The notes beneath the pieces were generated by a model. It searched no databases and had not been told where the DNA came from. It saw only the letters and a list, made by a program, of their open reading frames with translations. From positions 180,883 through 244,882 of the forward strand of contig NZ_BMMS01000006.1 in NCBI RefSeq assembly GCF_014646055.1: DNA of 64,000 nt. Direction: 5' to 3'. Numbering within the stretch: position 1 is the first letter of the stretch; the number at the start of each line of letters is the position of its first letter. This stretch comes from Wenjunlia tyrosinilytica. GTDB taxonomy: Bacteria > Actinomycetota > Actinomycetes > Streptomycetales > Streptomycetaceae. A program made the translations under genes and the position numbers. Of the stretch, positions 44,044 through 53,099 are shown one piece after another.

Positions 44044-44225
44044 TGGCTCCCGTTCCCCCAACCGTTCCAGGACGGCGTTCCACCCCACCCACATTCCCCC
44101 ACGTCAAGGGGGTTGGAATGGTTCCACCTTCCCGGAATGCCCCGCGGCCATTGCTGTTCCCGACCGCTTCCGCAGAAGCTGATGAGCGTTCAGCCGCAAC
44201 CGACAACCCGGGGGAACACCCGTCC

Positions 44226-44834
44226 ATGAACAAGATCAGTGCCGCTCTCACCACCGCCGTCCTCGCCGCGGGCCTGACCGTCGCCGCCGCGCCGCTCAGC
44301 TCGGCGGCGACCGCCGCTCCCGCGCCGAAGTTCCTCACGGCGTCGGAGCTCCCGCACGCGTCCACCCCGTGGCACGCCGACAAGGTGAAGAAGGGCCTGC
44401 CGGGGTCGCAGTCGTTCTGCACCCGCGGCGTGATCCCGGCGGCCAAGACCAGCTACCGCGACTTCCGCACGGAGTTGGACACGGGTGCCCGCCAGATCAC
44501 CCACACCGCGGCCACCACCGCCAAGGCGAAGAAGCTCGTCACCGACCTGCGCAAGGCGTTCGCGAGCTGCGCCGACCGCCTGGAGCACAAGTACCCCTCC
44601 GTTGAGGCCAAGGGGAAGTACCACGGCAGGATCGACGTCGAGGAGGGCGCCTACGTCTACAGCCTCGACACCAAGGACACCGAGGTCGGCTCGACCGACA
44701 TCAACCTCTCCTCCGTGGGCCGTGACGGCAGGACCGTCACCTACGTCGACTGGGGCCAGATGGGCGATCTGAAGGACGCCCCCCTCAAGGGCTTCAAGAA
44801 GACGACCAGGACCGCCGTCGCCAAGCTCTACTGA
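44226..44834 (+). CDS. Secreted hypothetical protein
   Basis: A 202-residue exported protein. The signal peptide is MNKISAALTTAVLAAGLTVAAA with cleavage near SSAAT-AA. The mature domain has two cysteines (SFCTRGV and ASCADRL) that could form a disulfide, and a beta-rich C-terminal half (GRIDVEEGAYVYSLDTKDTEVGS, TVTYVDWGQMG). The style recalls PknH-type or actinobacterial extracellular sensor domains, but no family assignment is firm. It is divergent from the membrane HTH protein, whose extracytoplasmic domain might sense it. A strong terminator follows. Confidence 0.75.
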   Translation: MNKISAALTTAVLAAGLTVAAAPLSSAATAAPAPKFLTASELPHASTPWHADKVKKGLPGSQSFCTRGVIPAAKTSYRDFRTELDTGARQITHTAATTAKAKKLVTDLRKAFASCADRLEHKYPSVEAKGKYHGRIDVEEGAYVYSLDTKDTEVGSTDINLSSVGRDGRTVTYVDWGQMGDLKDAPLKGFKKTTRTAVAKLY

Positions 44835-44850
44835 CGGCTCTCCTGGCGGA

Positions 44851-44899
44851 GCCGGGCCCGTTCTTCGTCCCACGGGGGTGGTCGGGGAACGGGCCCGGC
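44851..44899 (+). terminator. Terminator after secreted-protein gene
   Basis: 13-bp stem (GCCGGGCCCGTTC / GAACGGGCCCGGC) with a large GC loop. Confidence 0.75.
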
Positions 44900-45039
44900 A
44901 GGCCCGCGCCCGCGGGCACCCGTCCTGCGACCCACCCGCCGATGTGATCCGTCACACACATCCCCGTGACGCACCGCCACCGCCCGTGCGAGGATTGATT
45001 ACTTGATGACCCATCAAGAACGGCCAGGCGGGGGCAGGC

Positions 45040-45444
45040 ATGAGTGAGGTCGTGGTCGTCATCGGCCGCACCGGCACGACCGAGGAGCGGGAGTCGAGGG
45101 CCAAGGGCCTGCGCAACTGGCTGGCCAAGGAACCCGAGATCAACGAGCGCGTCACCGCCGTCGAGCGTGAGTCGGAGGACCGCACTCTCGGTGTCGTCAC
45201 CGACTTCGCCCTCGACCTGACGACCAATGGCGCCGGAGCGCTCCTGGCCATGCTGATCCGCTCCTTGCTGAGCTGGCTGCGCAACCGCCGCGAACGCGAC
45301 CAGGAGGCCTTCGTCGAGGTCCGGCGCAACGGCAGGGTGATCCGGCTGACCGGTGTCGAGGGTGCGACTCCGGGTGAGATAGCGGAGCTCGTCCGGCGCC
45401 TGCTGGACGGTGATCCCCCGCAGCCCCCCGGGGAGGGGGAGTAG
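45040..45444 (+). CDS. EACC1-like effector-associated protein
   Basis: A 134-residue protein matching the style of effector-associated constant component 1 (EACC1), a small conserved partner of diverse effectors in bacterial conflict systems. Visible features are a beta strand MSEVVVVIGRTG, a central helix or membrane-associated segment TTNGAGALLAMLIRSLLSWLRNRR, and the following strand pair VEVRRNGRVIRLTGVEG with a terminal helix IAELVRRLLDG. It is the first gene of a tight three-gene operon, four bases upstream of the caspase gene. The role is presumably adaptor or regulator of the protease. The family call is from memory of sequence pattern and context. Confidence 0.75.
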   Translation: MSEVVVVIGRTGTTEERESRAKGLRNWLAKEPEINERVTAVERESEDRTLGVVTDFALDLTTNGAGALLAMLIRSLLSWLRNRRERDQEAFVEVRRNGRVIRLTGVEGATPGEIAELVRRLLDGDPPQPPGEGE

Positions 45445-45448
45445 ACCG

Positions 45449-48400
45449 GTGTCCGCTCCGGCGGGCGGCGGCAGGCGGGCCGTCGCCGTGCTCATCGGGG
45501 TCAGCGGCTACGCACGCGCGGCGAACGAGTTCTCGAGGATCCCGGCGGTCGAGCAGAACATCAAGAAGCTGGAGAAGGTCCTCAAGGACCCCGGGTCCGG
45601 TGTCTGCTCGTCCGGCAAGGTCAAGACCGTCCACAACCCCGAGCACGCCGGCGTCGTCTGGGAGCGGATCGACGCGGCGGCCGCCCGGGCCGAGGACGTG
45701 CTGCTGTGCTACTACTCCGGCCACGCCCGCGTGGACGACCGGTACGACAAGCTCTACCTGAGCCTGAGCGACTGCACCCCGGACAACCTGTTCGTCAACG
45801 GCCTCGCGGTCGAGGACCTGCTCAAGCGGCTCGAGGAGATCCGCCACCAGTGCGCCCCGCTGCACATCGTCCTCGTCCTGGACTGCTGCTACTCCGGCCA
45901 GGCCGTTCTGGAGGCCGGGACCGAGGCCGCCCGCGCCCACTACTGGGTGCTCGCCTCCACATCGGCGACCCGCGAGGTCTCCTGCGAACCCTCGGGCGAG
46001 GACGGGTGCACCCCGTTCACCCGCGAGTTCGCCGCCGTGCTGAGTGACGGCGTCCCCCATGCGCCCCGGGTGACCATGGGCGCGCTGTGCGGGCGCCTCG
46101 AAGACACGATGCGACAGCAGCGGACCGAGGTGTTCGACCCCTGGCTCATCCACTACAAGGCCGGGCCCGAGGTGGTCGTCTCCCATGCCCGGGACGTCCC
46201 CGGAGACGGCGTGAGCGCTTCCGAGAGCCCGCAGCCCGCTCTCCTCGCCTCCCTCGGCAGCCGCCTCCAGGCACTGTGGCGGCTCCCGGGCGTCCAGGCG
46301 CTGCCTGCCGGAATCCTCGGCGCCGCCACCGCGGCCAAACAGCAGCTTCTCGACGGGACCGTTCCGCTGTGGCGGCGCTGCGTCGCCTGGCTGGCGGTGG
46401 TGGCGGCTCTCGGCGGCCTCGCGGCAGGTGTCCAGTACGGCTTCGCCGGGTCCGATACGTCCTGCCCTCCCCCACTGGAGCTGCGGGTCCTCACCTCGCC
46501 CGAGATCCGCGGCGCCGTCAGGACCGCTGCCACGGCCTACGAGGAGTCCGATGCCAACCAGCGGGCCCTACGCCGGGGGGACGGGCACGCCTCGGCCCCC
46601 GACGGCTGCCGAGCCGTCCATCTGACGGTCTTCGACGCCCCCTCCGACAAGGTCGGCGACGCCTTCGCCCGCGCCGACACCTGGAGCGGATCGCGGGTGT
46701 CCGAGGACGGGACCGACTCCGGCGATCCGGTCGGCGCCCCGCCCGAGGACGGTGCCGGAGTCGACCCGGCCGATCCGACCGACGCCTTCGACTCCGTCCA
46801 CCCCTCGAATCCGGACACGACAGGGCAGACGGCGAGCGGGACGACGTCGTTCGGGTCCGCGGGCGCTACGGCGGGTGGGAGTTCGGCCGGTACGGCGGGC
46901 GGGACCTCGGTCGCTACGGCGGGCGGGAGTTCGGCCGGTACCGGGACCTCGGCCGCTACGCCCGGCGGGAGCGCCGACTCGGCCAAGCACTTCATCCCCC
47001 TCAACGACGTTGGACCGCAGCCCGACATCTGGATTCCCGACACCTCCGCCGAGGTGGCGCTGGCCCGGGAGGCGACGAGTGGATCCCCCGTCGTCCGGCT
47101 GGGCACCGGTACCCCCGTGGCCTACTCGCCCCTCGTCCTGGGTCTGCCCTCACGAACCGCCGTTCAACTGCCCGGCGTATCCGTGGAGATCACCTGGAAC
47201 GACCTCCTCAAGGCGGTGAGCGGCCTGCCGGACCCGCCGCGCCTGCTGCGTCCGAGCCCGACCACATCGGGAGCGGGCCTCCTGCACACCGTGGGCCGCT
47301 ATCTGGCCGGGGACGGGAGCCTGCCGGACACCGGGGCCGACACGAGCGGTGGCCTCGACACGGTCCTGGCGCCCGACGTGGTCGCCGCCATCGAGCAGAA
47401 GCTGTCCGCCTCCGGCTTCCCCTCCGGCGACAGCACCGAACTCCTCGACCGCGTGGCGCACCGCGCGGCCGCCAGGCCGGGACGCCGAATCGAGAACCTC
47501 GAGGCCCTGGTCTCCGAGAAGGCGCTCGTCGACTTCAACCGGGCCGCGGAGGGGGCGCCCGGAACGGGCGACGGCGGCGACCGCTGTTCCGGCTTCCGGG
47601 CCGCGGAATCGTTGACCGCGTACTACCTCAAGGGCGTTCCCGCGCTCGATCACCCGTTCGTCCCCGTCTCCTGGACGGGCGCCGACGAGGACCGCGTTCA
47701 GCGCTCCGACGCCGTCAACCGCTTCCGGGCGTGGCTGCTCGGCAAGGACGGCCAGTCCCAACTGGCCGCCGCCGATTACCGCAAGGCCAGAACCGGCGGG
47801 GTCCCCCCGCTCGCCGACCACGATTCGGCGCTCGGGTGCTCCCACTCGGGGGCCCAGCCGTCCATACCCATCCATGCGGCCGACCTCACCGCGCGGCGGC
47901 TGCGGGCGGTGATCGGCGCCTATGACAAGGCCCGGGCCCCGAGCCGGGTCCTGATCCTGCTCGATGTCTCGCCGTCCATGCGGGAGGGACGCAAGAAGGC
48001 GGAGGCGGAAGCGGTGGTGGCCAGAGCCCTGGAGGTGCTGGGCCCGGAGGACACTTTCGGAGTCTGGGCCTACCCCAAGTCCGATACGCAGCGCACCGGC
48101 CACCGTGAACTGGTTCCCCTCGGCACCGGGGTCAAGCAGGCGCGGGAGGGTCTGCGTGCTGTGGAGAAGGCCGAGTTGGGCAGGACGACCGGCACCGCGA
48201 TGTACGAGGTGCTGACCAAGGCGCTGGACACCATGCGGCATGCGCCGGGCAAGGAGCGGACCGAGCAGGCGATCCTGCTGGTCACCGACGGCGGTGACGA
48301 CCGGGAGCCCGGCGACAAGGGGCAGGCCACCGCCGCGCACAGGTTCTTCAACCGGTTGAAGGACGACTCCGCGGCCACGGTCCCTTTCGTCGTCGTGGAC

Positions 48401-48550
48401 GTCGGCCGTCCCGGATGCGGCGCCTATGAGCTCGACATCATCAGCGGCTCCTCCCAGTGCCTGCCCGCCAAGGGCGATGTCGCCAAGGAACTCGCCGGGA
48501 AGCTCGCGGTGGTCGACACACCGGATCCCGCGGACGGGAGGACACCGTGA
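45449..48550 (+). CDS. Caspase-like protease fused through a membrane helix to solute-binding-like and vWA domains
   Basis: A 1033-residue multidomain protein. Residues about 10-240 form a caspase-like (C14) protease with catalytic His92 in CYYSGHARVDD and Cys147 in VLDCCYSGQA. A single membrane helix lies at about 311-331. Beyond it, presumably outside the cell, is a periplasmic-binding-like domain split by a Gly/Ser/Thr linker (start LELRVLTSPEIRGAVRTAA; PDIWIPDTSAEVALA; VAYSPLVLGLP). A vWA domain starts near 834 with MIDAS motif DVSPS (839-843) and VTDGGDD. The GTG at 45449 has GGAGGGGGAG upstream. Its stop overlaps the next gene as GTGA. It looks like a transmembrane sensor that turns on a cytoplasmic protease. 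Confidence 0.88.
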   Translation: MSAPAGGGRRAVAVLIGVSGYARAANEFSRIPAVEQNIKKLEKVLKDPGSGVCSSGKVKTVHNPEHAGVVWERIDAAAARAEDVLLCYYSGHARVDDRYDKLYLSLSDCTPDNLFVNGLAVEDLLKRLEEIRHQCAPLHIVLVLDCCYSGQAVLEAGTEAARAHYWVLASTSATREVSCEPSGEDGCTPFTREFAAVLSDGVPHAPRVTMGALCGRLEDTMRQQRTEVFDPWLIHYKAGPEVVVSHARDVPGDGVSASESPQPALLASLGSRLQALWRLPGVQALPAGILGAATAAKQQLLDGTVPLWRRCVAWLAVVAALGGLAAGVQYGFAGSDTSCPPPLELRVLTSPEIRGAVRTAATAYEESDANQRALRRGDGHASAPDGCRAVHLTVFDAPSDKVGDAFARADTWSGSRVSEDGTDSGDPVGAPPEDGAGVDPADPTDAFDSVHPSNPDTTGQTASGTTSFGSAGATAGGSSAGTAGGTSVATAGGSSAGTGTSAATPGGSADSAKHFIPLNDVGPQPDIWIPDTSAEVALAREATSGSPVVRLGTGTPVAYSPLVLGLPSRTAVQLPGVSVEITWNDLLKAVSGLPDPPRLLRPSPTTSGAGLLHTVGRYLAGDGSLPDTGADTSGGLDTVLAPDVVAAIEQKLSASGFPSGDSTELLDRVAHRAAARPGRRIENLEALVSEKALVDFNRAAEGAPGTGDGGDRCSGFRAAESLTAYYLKGVPALDHPFVPVSWTGADEDRVQRSDAVNRFRAWLLGKDGQSQLAAADYRKARTGGVPPLADHDSALGCSHSGAQPSIPIHAADLTARRLRAVIGAYDKARAPSRVLILLDVSPSMREGRKKAEAEAVVARALEVLGPEDTFGVWAYPKSDTQRTGHRELVPLGTGVKQAREGLRAVEKAELGRTTGTAMYEVLTKALDTMRHAPGKERTEQAILLVTDGGDDREPGDKGQATAAHRFFNRLKDDSAATVPFVVVDVGRPGCGAYELDIISGSSQCLPAKGDVAKELAGKLAVVDTPDPADGRTP

Positions 48551-50049
48551 CCCCACCTCGTCGGCGCCCGCCGCACCGCGCACTTCCCCTCCCGCCGCAC
48601 TGCCCACTTCGCCGTCCACCGCACCGCCCACTTCGCCGTCCGCTCCACCGGACCGTCGCCGCGAAGGCCGCGACAGCCGCGGCGGTCCTCACCGCGCTGT
48701 GCGTGCTCGCCGCAGCGGGCTGCGCCGGGCAGGCACCGCGGGCCGACGGCGCCGCCACCGAGCCCATCCTCCTCGCCAGCGGCAGCGACCTCACCAGTTC
48801 GGGGATACGGCAGAGCCTGATCAAGCAGTGGAACGTGGAGCACCCCGACCACCCGGCGCGGATCGTCGTGCTGCCCGACGAGGCCGACCTCCAGCGCAGC
48901 CAGCTCGTCGGCGCCCTCCAGTCGGGCAGCGGTGGCTACGACGTGGTGAACCTCGATGTGACCTGGACGGCGGAGTTCGCCGCCGGAGGGCTGATCCAGC
49001 GGTGGCCGGAGCCCCTTCCGGCCGACTTCATCGCATCGGTGAAGAACACCGTCGTCCACGACGGCAAGGTGTGGGGCGTTCCCTTCAACACCGATGCCGC
49101 GCTGCTCTATTACAACAAGGAGATTCTGGACAAGTACGGCTTCCAGGCACCCCGTACCTGGGGCCAGTTGATGAGCGTCGCCGAGGACATCCAGGACCGG
49201 CACGCCGAGTCCGGCTACACCGCCCAGCTCAAGGAGTACGAGGGTCTGACCGTCAATGTCATGGAGGCCATCTGGGCCAGTGGAGGCGATCTGCCCGCCG
49301 AGGACGGGAACAGCGGCCGGATCCAGGAAGGGCTCAACAACCTCAAGGAGCTCTACCGGCAGGGCATGCCCGACGACTCGCTCACGGTCGACGAGACGGC
49401 GTCCGTCACCGAGTTCAGCGGAGGGAAGGTCGCGTTCATGCGCAACTGGCCCTTCGCCTACAACCAGCTCGCCGACCGCATGCCCGGGTTCGCCGACAAG
49501 GTCGTGGTCACCGGACTGCCCGGACCTTCGGTGCTCGGCGGCCAGAATCTCGCGGTGACCGCCCACGCCGGAAATCCGGCCTGGGCCAGAAGGCTCATCA
49601 GGTACCTGACCGACAGGCAGAGCGAGCGGTGCCTGCTGGAGCGCGGCTTCGCCGCCACCCGTGAATCCGCCTACCTCGGGAACGGCGGGCAGATCTGCAC
49701 CCGGGTCCCGGCGCCCCCGGACAACGGCACCCCGGAGAACGGCACCCCGGAGAACGGCACCCCGGAGGGCGGCAGTGCGGGTGCGGGAAGTACGGGTGCG
49801 GGAAGTGCGGGGACCGGCCCAGCCGGGGAGGGCAGGCCGTCCGCCCAAAGCGCCCTGCCCGCCGACAAGTACCCATTGCTGCTCGCCTCCATCAAACGTG
49901 CCCGGGCGCGTCCCGTGACCCCGTACTACGCCGCGTTCACGCACTCCGTGCAGTCCACGGCGGCAACGATGCTCAGGAACCGGATCACGGGCAACGAGGC
50001 CGCGGACACGCTGATGCACCGGTCCGCCCGCACGCTCCAGGGCCGCTGA
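48547..50049 (+). CDS. Lipoprotein extracellular solute-binding protein without transporter
   Basis: A 500-residue lipoprotein. The N-terminus is Pro/Arg/His-rich, then a hydrophobic segment ends in lipobox LAAAGC near residue 58. The body is a family 1-type (sugar-like) solute-binding protein: GGYDVVNLDVTWTAEFAAGG, GVPFNTDAALLYYNKEILDKYGF, PRTWGQLMSVAEDIQ and GGKVAFMRNWPF. A Gly/Thr/Asn repeat (NGTPENGTPENGTPE) interrupts the C-terminal part. No permease or ATPase gene is nearby. Its start overlaps the caspase-fusion stop, so it is translated with it and likely presents a ligand to that receptor instead of to an ABC transporter. Confidence 0.88.
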   Translation: MTPPRRRPPHRALPLPPHCPLRRPPHRPLRRPLHRTVAAKAATAAAVLTALCVLAAAGCAGQAPRADGAATEPILLASGSDLTSSGIRQSLIKQWNVEHPDHPARIVVLPDEADLQRSQLVGALQSGSGGYDVVNLDVTWTAEFAAGGLIQRWPEPLPADFIASVKNTVVHDGKVWGVPFNTDAALLYYNKEILDKYGFQAPRTWGQLMSVAEDIQDRHAESGYTAQLKEYEGLTVNVMEAIWASGGDLPAEDGNSGRIQEGLNNLKELYRQGMPDDSLTVDETASVTEFSGGKVAFMRNWPFAYNQLADRMPGFADKVVVTGLPGPSVLGGQNLAVTAHAGNPAWARRLIRYLTDRQSERCLLERGFAATRESAYLGNGGQICTRVPAPPDNGTPENGTPENGTPEGGSAGAGSTGAGSAGTGPAGEGRPSAQSALPADKYPLLLASIKRARARPVTPYYAAFTHSVQSTAATMLRNRITGNEAADTLMHRSARTLQGR

Positions 50050-50225
50050 CCACGCCCGCGACTCGTGGCCGCGTCCCGCGTCCCGCGCCCCCTCCCGCAC
50101 CCGCCCCCCTCCCCCTCCCCCTCCCCCTCCCGCCCCGCCCCCGGCACCCCCCACCCCCCGTTTCCGGCGTTCAGGGCCGGGTAACCGAAGCCAGCAACGT
50201 TCGCGCCGCCGGCAGGGGGACACCC

Positions 50226-51716
50226 ATGACCGAAACAGGAGCTGGAGTTCGGACCGGAACCATCACGACCAAGGTTCCCGCCAGGCTCGACCGCCTGCCG
50301 TGGTCGAGTTGGCACTGGATGATCGTCATAGGCCTCGGCACGGTGTGGATCCTCGACGGCCTCGAAGTCACCGTCGTCGGCAATATCGCCGGGCGCCTGT
50401 CCGAGAAGGGCAGCGGACTCGCCATCAGCGACGCCCAGGTCACCGGTCTCGCGGCCGCCCTCTATGTCGCCGGAGCGTGTGCGGGAGCGCTGTTCTTCGG
50501 CTGGCTGACCGACCGGTTCGGGCGAAAGAAGCTCTTCCTCGTCACCCTGGCCGTCTATCTGGCCGCGACCGCGCTCACCGCGGTCTCCTTCGCGCCGTGG
50601 TGGTTCTTCGTCTTCCGGTTCTTCACCGGCTTCGGCATCGGCGGTGAGTACGCGGCCATCAACTCCGCGATCGACGAGTTGATCCCGAGCAAGTACCGCG
50701 GCCGGGTCGACCTGATGATCAACGGCAGCTTCTGGCTGGGTGCCATGGGCGGTTCGCTGCTGTCCGTGCTGGCGCTGAACACCGACATCTTCCCCAAGGA
50801 CATCGGCTGGCGGCTCACCTTCGCCCTCGGTGTCGTCCTGGGCCTGGTCATCCTGCTGGTGCGCCGCCATGTGCCCGAGAGCCCGCGCTGGATGTTCATC
50901 CACGGCCGGGCCGAAGGCGCGGACAAGCTCGTCGAGGACGTGGAGCGGCAGGTCGAGGAGGAGACCGGCCGACCGCTGCCCGAGCCCGAGGACGCCATCA
51001 CCATCAAGCAGCGGCACAGCATCGGCTTCCTCACCATCGCCCGCACGCTCTTCCGCTCCTACCCGAAGCGGGCGGTGCTGGGTCTCGCCCTCTTCATCGG
51101 GCAGGCGTTCCTCTACAACGCCATCACGTTCGGCTTCGGCTCGATTCTGGTCAAGTTCTTCGACGTCTCCAGCGGCAACACCGGGTACTACTTCGTCGTC
51201 ATCGCGTTCGGCAACTTCCTCGGGCCGCTCCTGCTGGGCAAGCTCTTCGACACCGTCGGCCGCAAGCCCATGATCGCCGGAACGTACATCGTCTCCGGTG
51301 TCCTGCTCTTCGTGACCGCGTGGATGTTCAACAACGGCTGGCTGAACGCGTTCACGATGACCGCCTGCTGGTGCGTCGTCCTCTTCTTCGCCTCCGCGGG
51401 GGCGAGCTCCGCCTACCTCACGGTCAGCGAGATCTTCCCCATGGAGACACGCGCCATGGCGATCGCGTTCTTCTACGCCATCGGCACCGCCGCGGGCGGC
51501 ATCACCGGGCCGATGCTCTTCGCCGACCTGACATCGAGCGGCGTGGTCGGGGACACCGTGCTGGCGTTCTGCATCGGGGCGGCGCTGATGGTCGCGGCCG
51601 GGCTCGTGGCGGCGTTCTTCGCCGTCGCCGCCGAGGGGCGTTCGCTCGAGAACATCGCCAAGCCGCTGTCCGCTCAGGCGGCCGCCGTCCCCGCACCCCG
51701 CTCGGCGACGGTCTGA
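50226..51716 (+). CDS. MFS transporter, sugar-porter type
   Basis: A 496-residue major facilitator with 12 predicted helices. The loop 2-3 signature appears as GWLTDRFGRKKLF and its repeat in the C-half as GKLFDTVGRKPMI. RFFTGFGIGGEYAAIN, SKYRGRVDLMIN and PESPRWMFIHGR are typical of the metabolite/sugar-porter-like branch. The substrate is unknown (candidates are aromatic acids or sugars). The central cytoplasmic loop is charged (about 225-260). The ATG at 50226 follows GGCAGGGGG. A C/T-rich low-complexity tract (50090-50160) separates it from the caspase operon, so it is probably a separate unit. Confidence 0.88.
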   Translation: MTETGAGVRTGTITTKVPARLDRLPWSSWHWMIVIGLGTVWILDGLEVTVVGNIAGRLSEKGSGLAISDAQVTGLAAALYVAGACAGALFFGWLTDRFGRKKLFLVTLAVYLAATALTAVSFAPWWFFVFRFFTGFGIGGEYAAINSAIDELIPSKYRGRVDLMINGSFWLGAMGGSLLSVLALNTDIFPKDIGWRLTFALGVVLGLVILLVRRHVPESPRWMFIHGRAEGADKLVEDVERQVEEETGRPLPEPEDAITIKQRHSIGFLTIARTLFRSYPKRAVLGLALFIGQAFLYNAITFGFGSILVKFFDVSSGNTGYYFVVIAFGNFLGPLLLGKLFDTVGRKPMIAGTYIVSGVLLFVTAWMFNNGWLNAFTMTACWCVVLFFASAGASSAYLTVSEIFPMETRAMAIAFFYAIGTAAGGITGPMLFADLTSSGVVGDTVLAFCIGAALMVAAGLVAAFFAVAAEGRSLENIAKPLSAQAAAVPAPRSATV

Positions 51717-51921
51717 CGGAACGTAACCGACTGATCCGCCTCCGTGTCCTCCCCGAGACCTCCCCGAGACCTCCCGTTCGACAAGGTCGCCCCCAACACC
51801 CCTTTCGTCCGCAATGATCCGTGAAGCAATCAGCGGAACAGCTTGGTATCTACGGGGGAGTTCTATTAACGTCTGATAACGCAGCGCGGTCGGCAACGCC
51901 GTCCCAAGCGGCACCGTGCGC

Positions 51922-52082
51922 CATCGCCTAATCCCGAACACCCTGGTCAGGGTGTCAGGGAACCGGGGAACCACCTCCCTCCCAACGCGGAGGGAACTGG
52001 GGTGAATCGGGTCGGCTGGGCAACCAGCAGACTCGTAGGGGACCTTCCTGCTCCGAACCCGTCAGCTAACCCGGTCGGCGAG
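51922..52082 (+). ncRNA. c-di-AMP riboswitch (ydaO-yuaA type)
   Basis: The leader of the M23 peptidase gene carries the conserved blocks of the ydaO class in order: TCGCCTAATCC (51924), GGGGAACCA (51965-51973), GGTGAATCGG (52001-52010), TAGGGGACC (near 52036) and CCGAACCCGTCAGCTAAC (52053-52070). The outer stem TCGCC (51924-51928) pairs with GGCGA (52077-52081). In actinobacteria this riboswitch precedes cell-wall hydrolase genes and turns them off when c-di-AMP binds. The remaining upstream part (51717-51921) holds the promoter and no gene. Confidence 0.88.
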
Positions 52083-52107
52083 AAGGAAGGAAAGGAGTGC
52101 GCCAGTC

Positions 52108-53073
52108 GTGGCGTCCAACCAGCCTGCCCCGGAACTTCTTTCCGAGCCCGATTCGGAACCCGTTTCGGAACCGGTTCCGGAACCCGTTTCGACCTGGAAC
52201 CCCTCGGAAGAGGACGTGGCTGCGGTTCGCGGGCGCCACCGGCTCCCCAAGCAGCGTTCGATGTCCAGGGGCGGCACGGTTCTCGGCGTGGCGACGATGG
52301 CGGCGGTGGGCGTCGGCGGTGTGGCCACGGCGGAGGGCAGCTCCCCGGTCTCCCTGTCCATGCCGGACCTCGGCTTCGGCGACGGGCACCCCTCCGCCGA
52401 CGCGGCCGGGACCACGACGGCCGCGGCCAATGTGCAGAACGCCGGCGAGCAGCTGCGCACCCGCATACTCGCCCAGGCCGAAGGGCAGCAGAGCGCCGCC
52501 GAGAACGCGGACCGCACCCAGGCCGAGAAGGACGCGGCCGGCAAGGCGGCGAAGGAAGCCGCGGCCAGGAAGGTCCGCGAGGAGGCCGCGAAGAAGGCCA
52601 TCGCCGACAAGGCCGCCCGGGAGAAGGCCGAGAGGGCGCGCAAGGCCAAGGAGGAGGCCGAGCGCAAGGCCAACCTCGGCCGCTACGTCCTGCCCACCAC
52701 CAACTTCCAGCTGACCGCCGGCTTCGGCCAGGCGGGCAACCTGTGGTCCCACAACCACACCGGCCTCGACTTCGCCGCCCCGACCGGCACCTCGGTGTAC
52801 TCGGTGGCCCAGGGCGAGATCACCTCCGCCGGGTGGGCGGGCGCCTACGGCTACCGGATCATCGTCAAGCACACCGACGGAACCGAGACCTGGTACTGCC
52901 ACCTCTCCTCGATGGTCCGCACCTCGGGCAAGGTCGCCCCCGGCGACACCATCGGCCGCGTCGGCGCCACCGGCAATGTGACCGGCCCCCACCTCCACCT
53001 CGAGGTCCGCCCGGGCGGCGGCACCCCCATCGACCCGCGCCCGTGGCTGCAGAGCAAGGGCCTCAACGTCTGA
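52108..53073 (+). CDS. M23-family (LytM) peptidoglycan endopeptidase
   Basis: A 321-residue secreted zinc endopeptidase. The N-terminal about 45 residues are acidic (with repeated SEPVSEPVPEPV) before a hydrophobic segment GGTVLGVATMAAVGVGGVATA that acts as signal or anchor. An Ala/Lys/Glu coiled coil follows (about 110-185). The catalytic domain is at about 200-315, with zinc ligands in HNHTGLDFA and HLHLE and the conserved YGYRIIVKH and HLSSM. It cleaves peptide cross-links of peptidoglycan. The GTG at 52108 follows AAGGAG. Expression should be controlled by the c-di-AMP riboswitch directly upstream. Confidence 0.94.
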   Translation: MASNQPAPELLSEPDSEPVSEPVPEPVSTWNPSEEDVAAVRGRHRLPKQRSMSRGGTVLGVATMAAVGVGGVATAEGSSPVSLSMPDLGFGDGHPSADAAGTTTAAANVQNAGEQLRTRILAQAEGQQSAAENADRTQAEKDAAGKAAKEAAARKVREEAAKKAIADKAAREKAERARKAKEEAERKANLGRYVLPTTNFQLTAGFGQAGNLWSHNHTGLDFAAPTGTSVYSVAQGEITSAGWAGAYGYRIIVKHTDGTETWYCHLSSMVRTSGKVAPGDTIGRVGATGNVTGPHLHLEVRPGGGTPIDPRPWLQSKGLNV

Positions 53074-53099
53074 CGCCCCCCGATTCCACCCCTGGATCC

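Noticed and set aside
48547-51716. Solute-binding protein plus downstream transporter as an uptake system
   Set aside because: The downstream transporter is an MFS symporter, which does not use binding proteins, and it is separated by a low-complexity gap.
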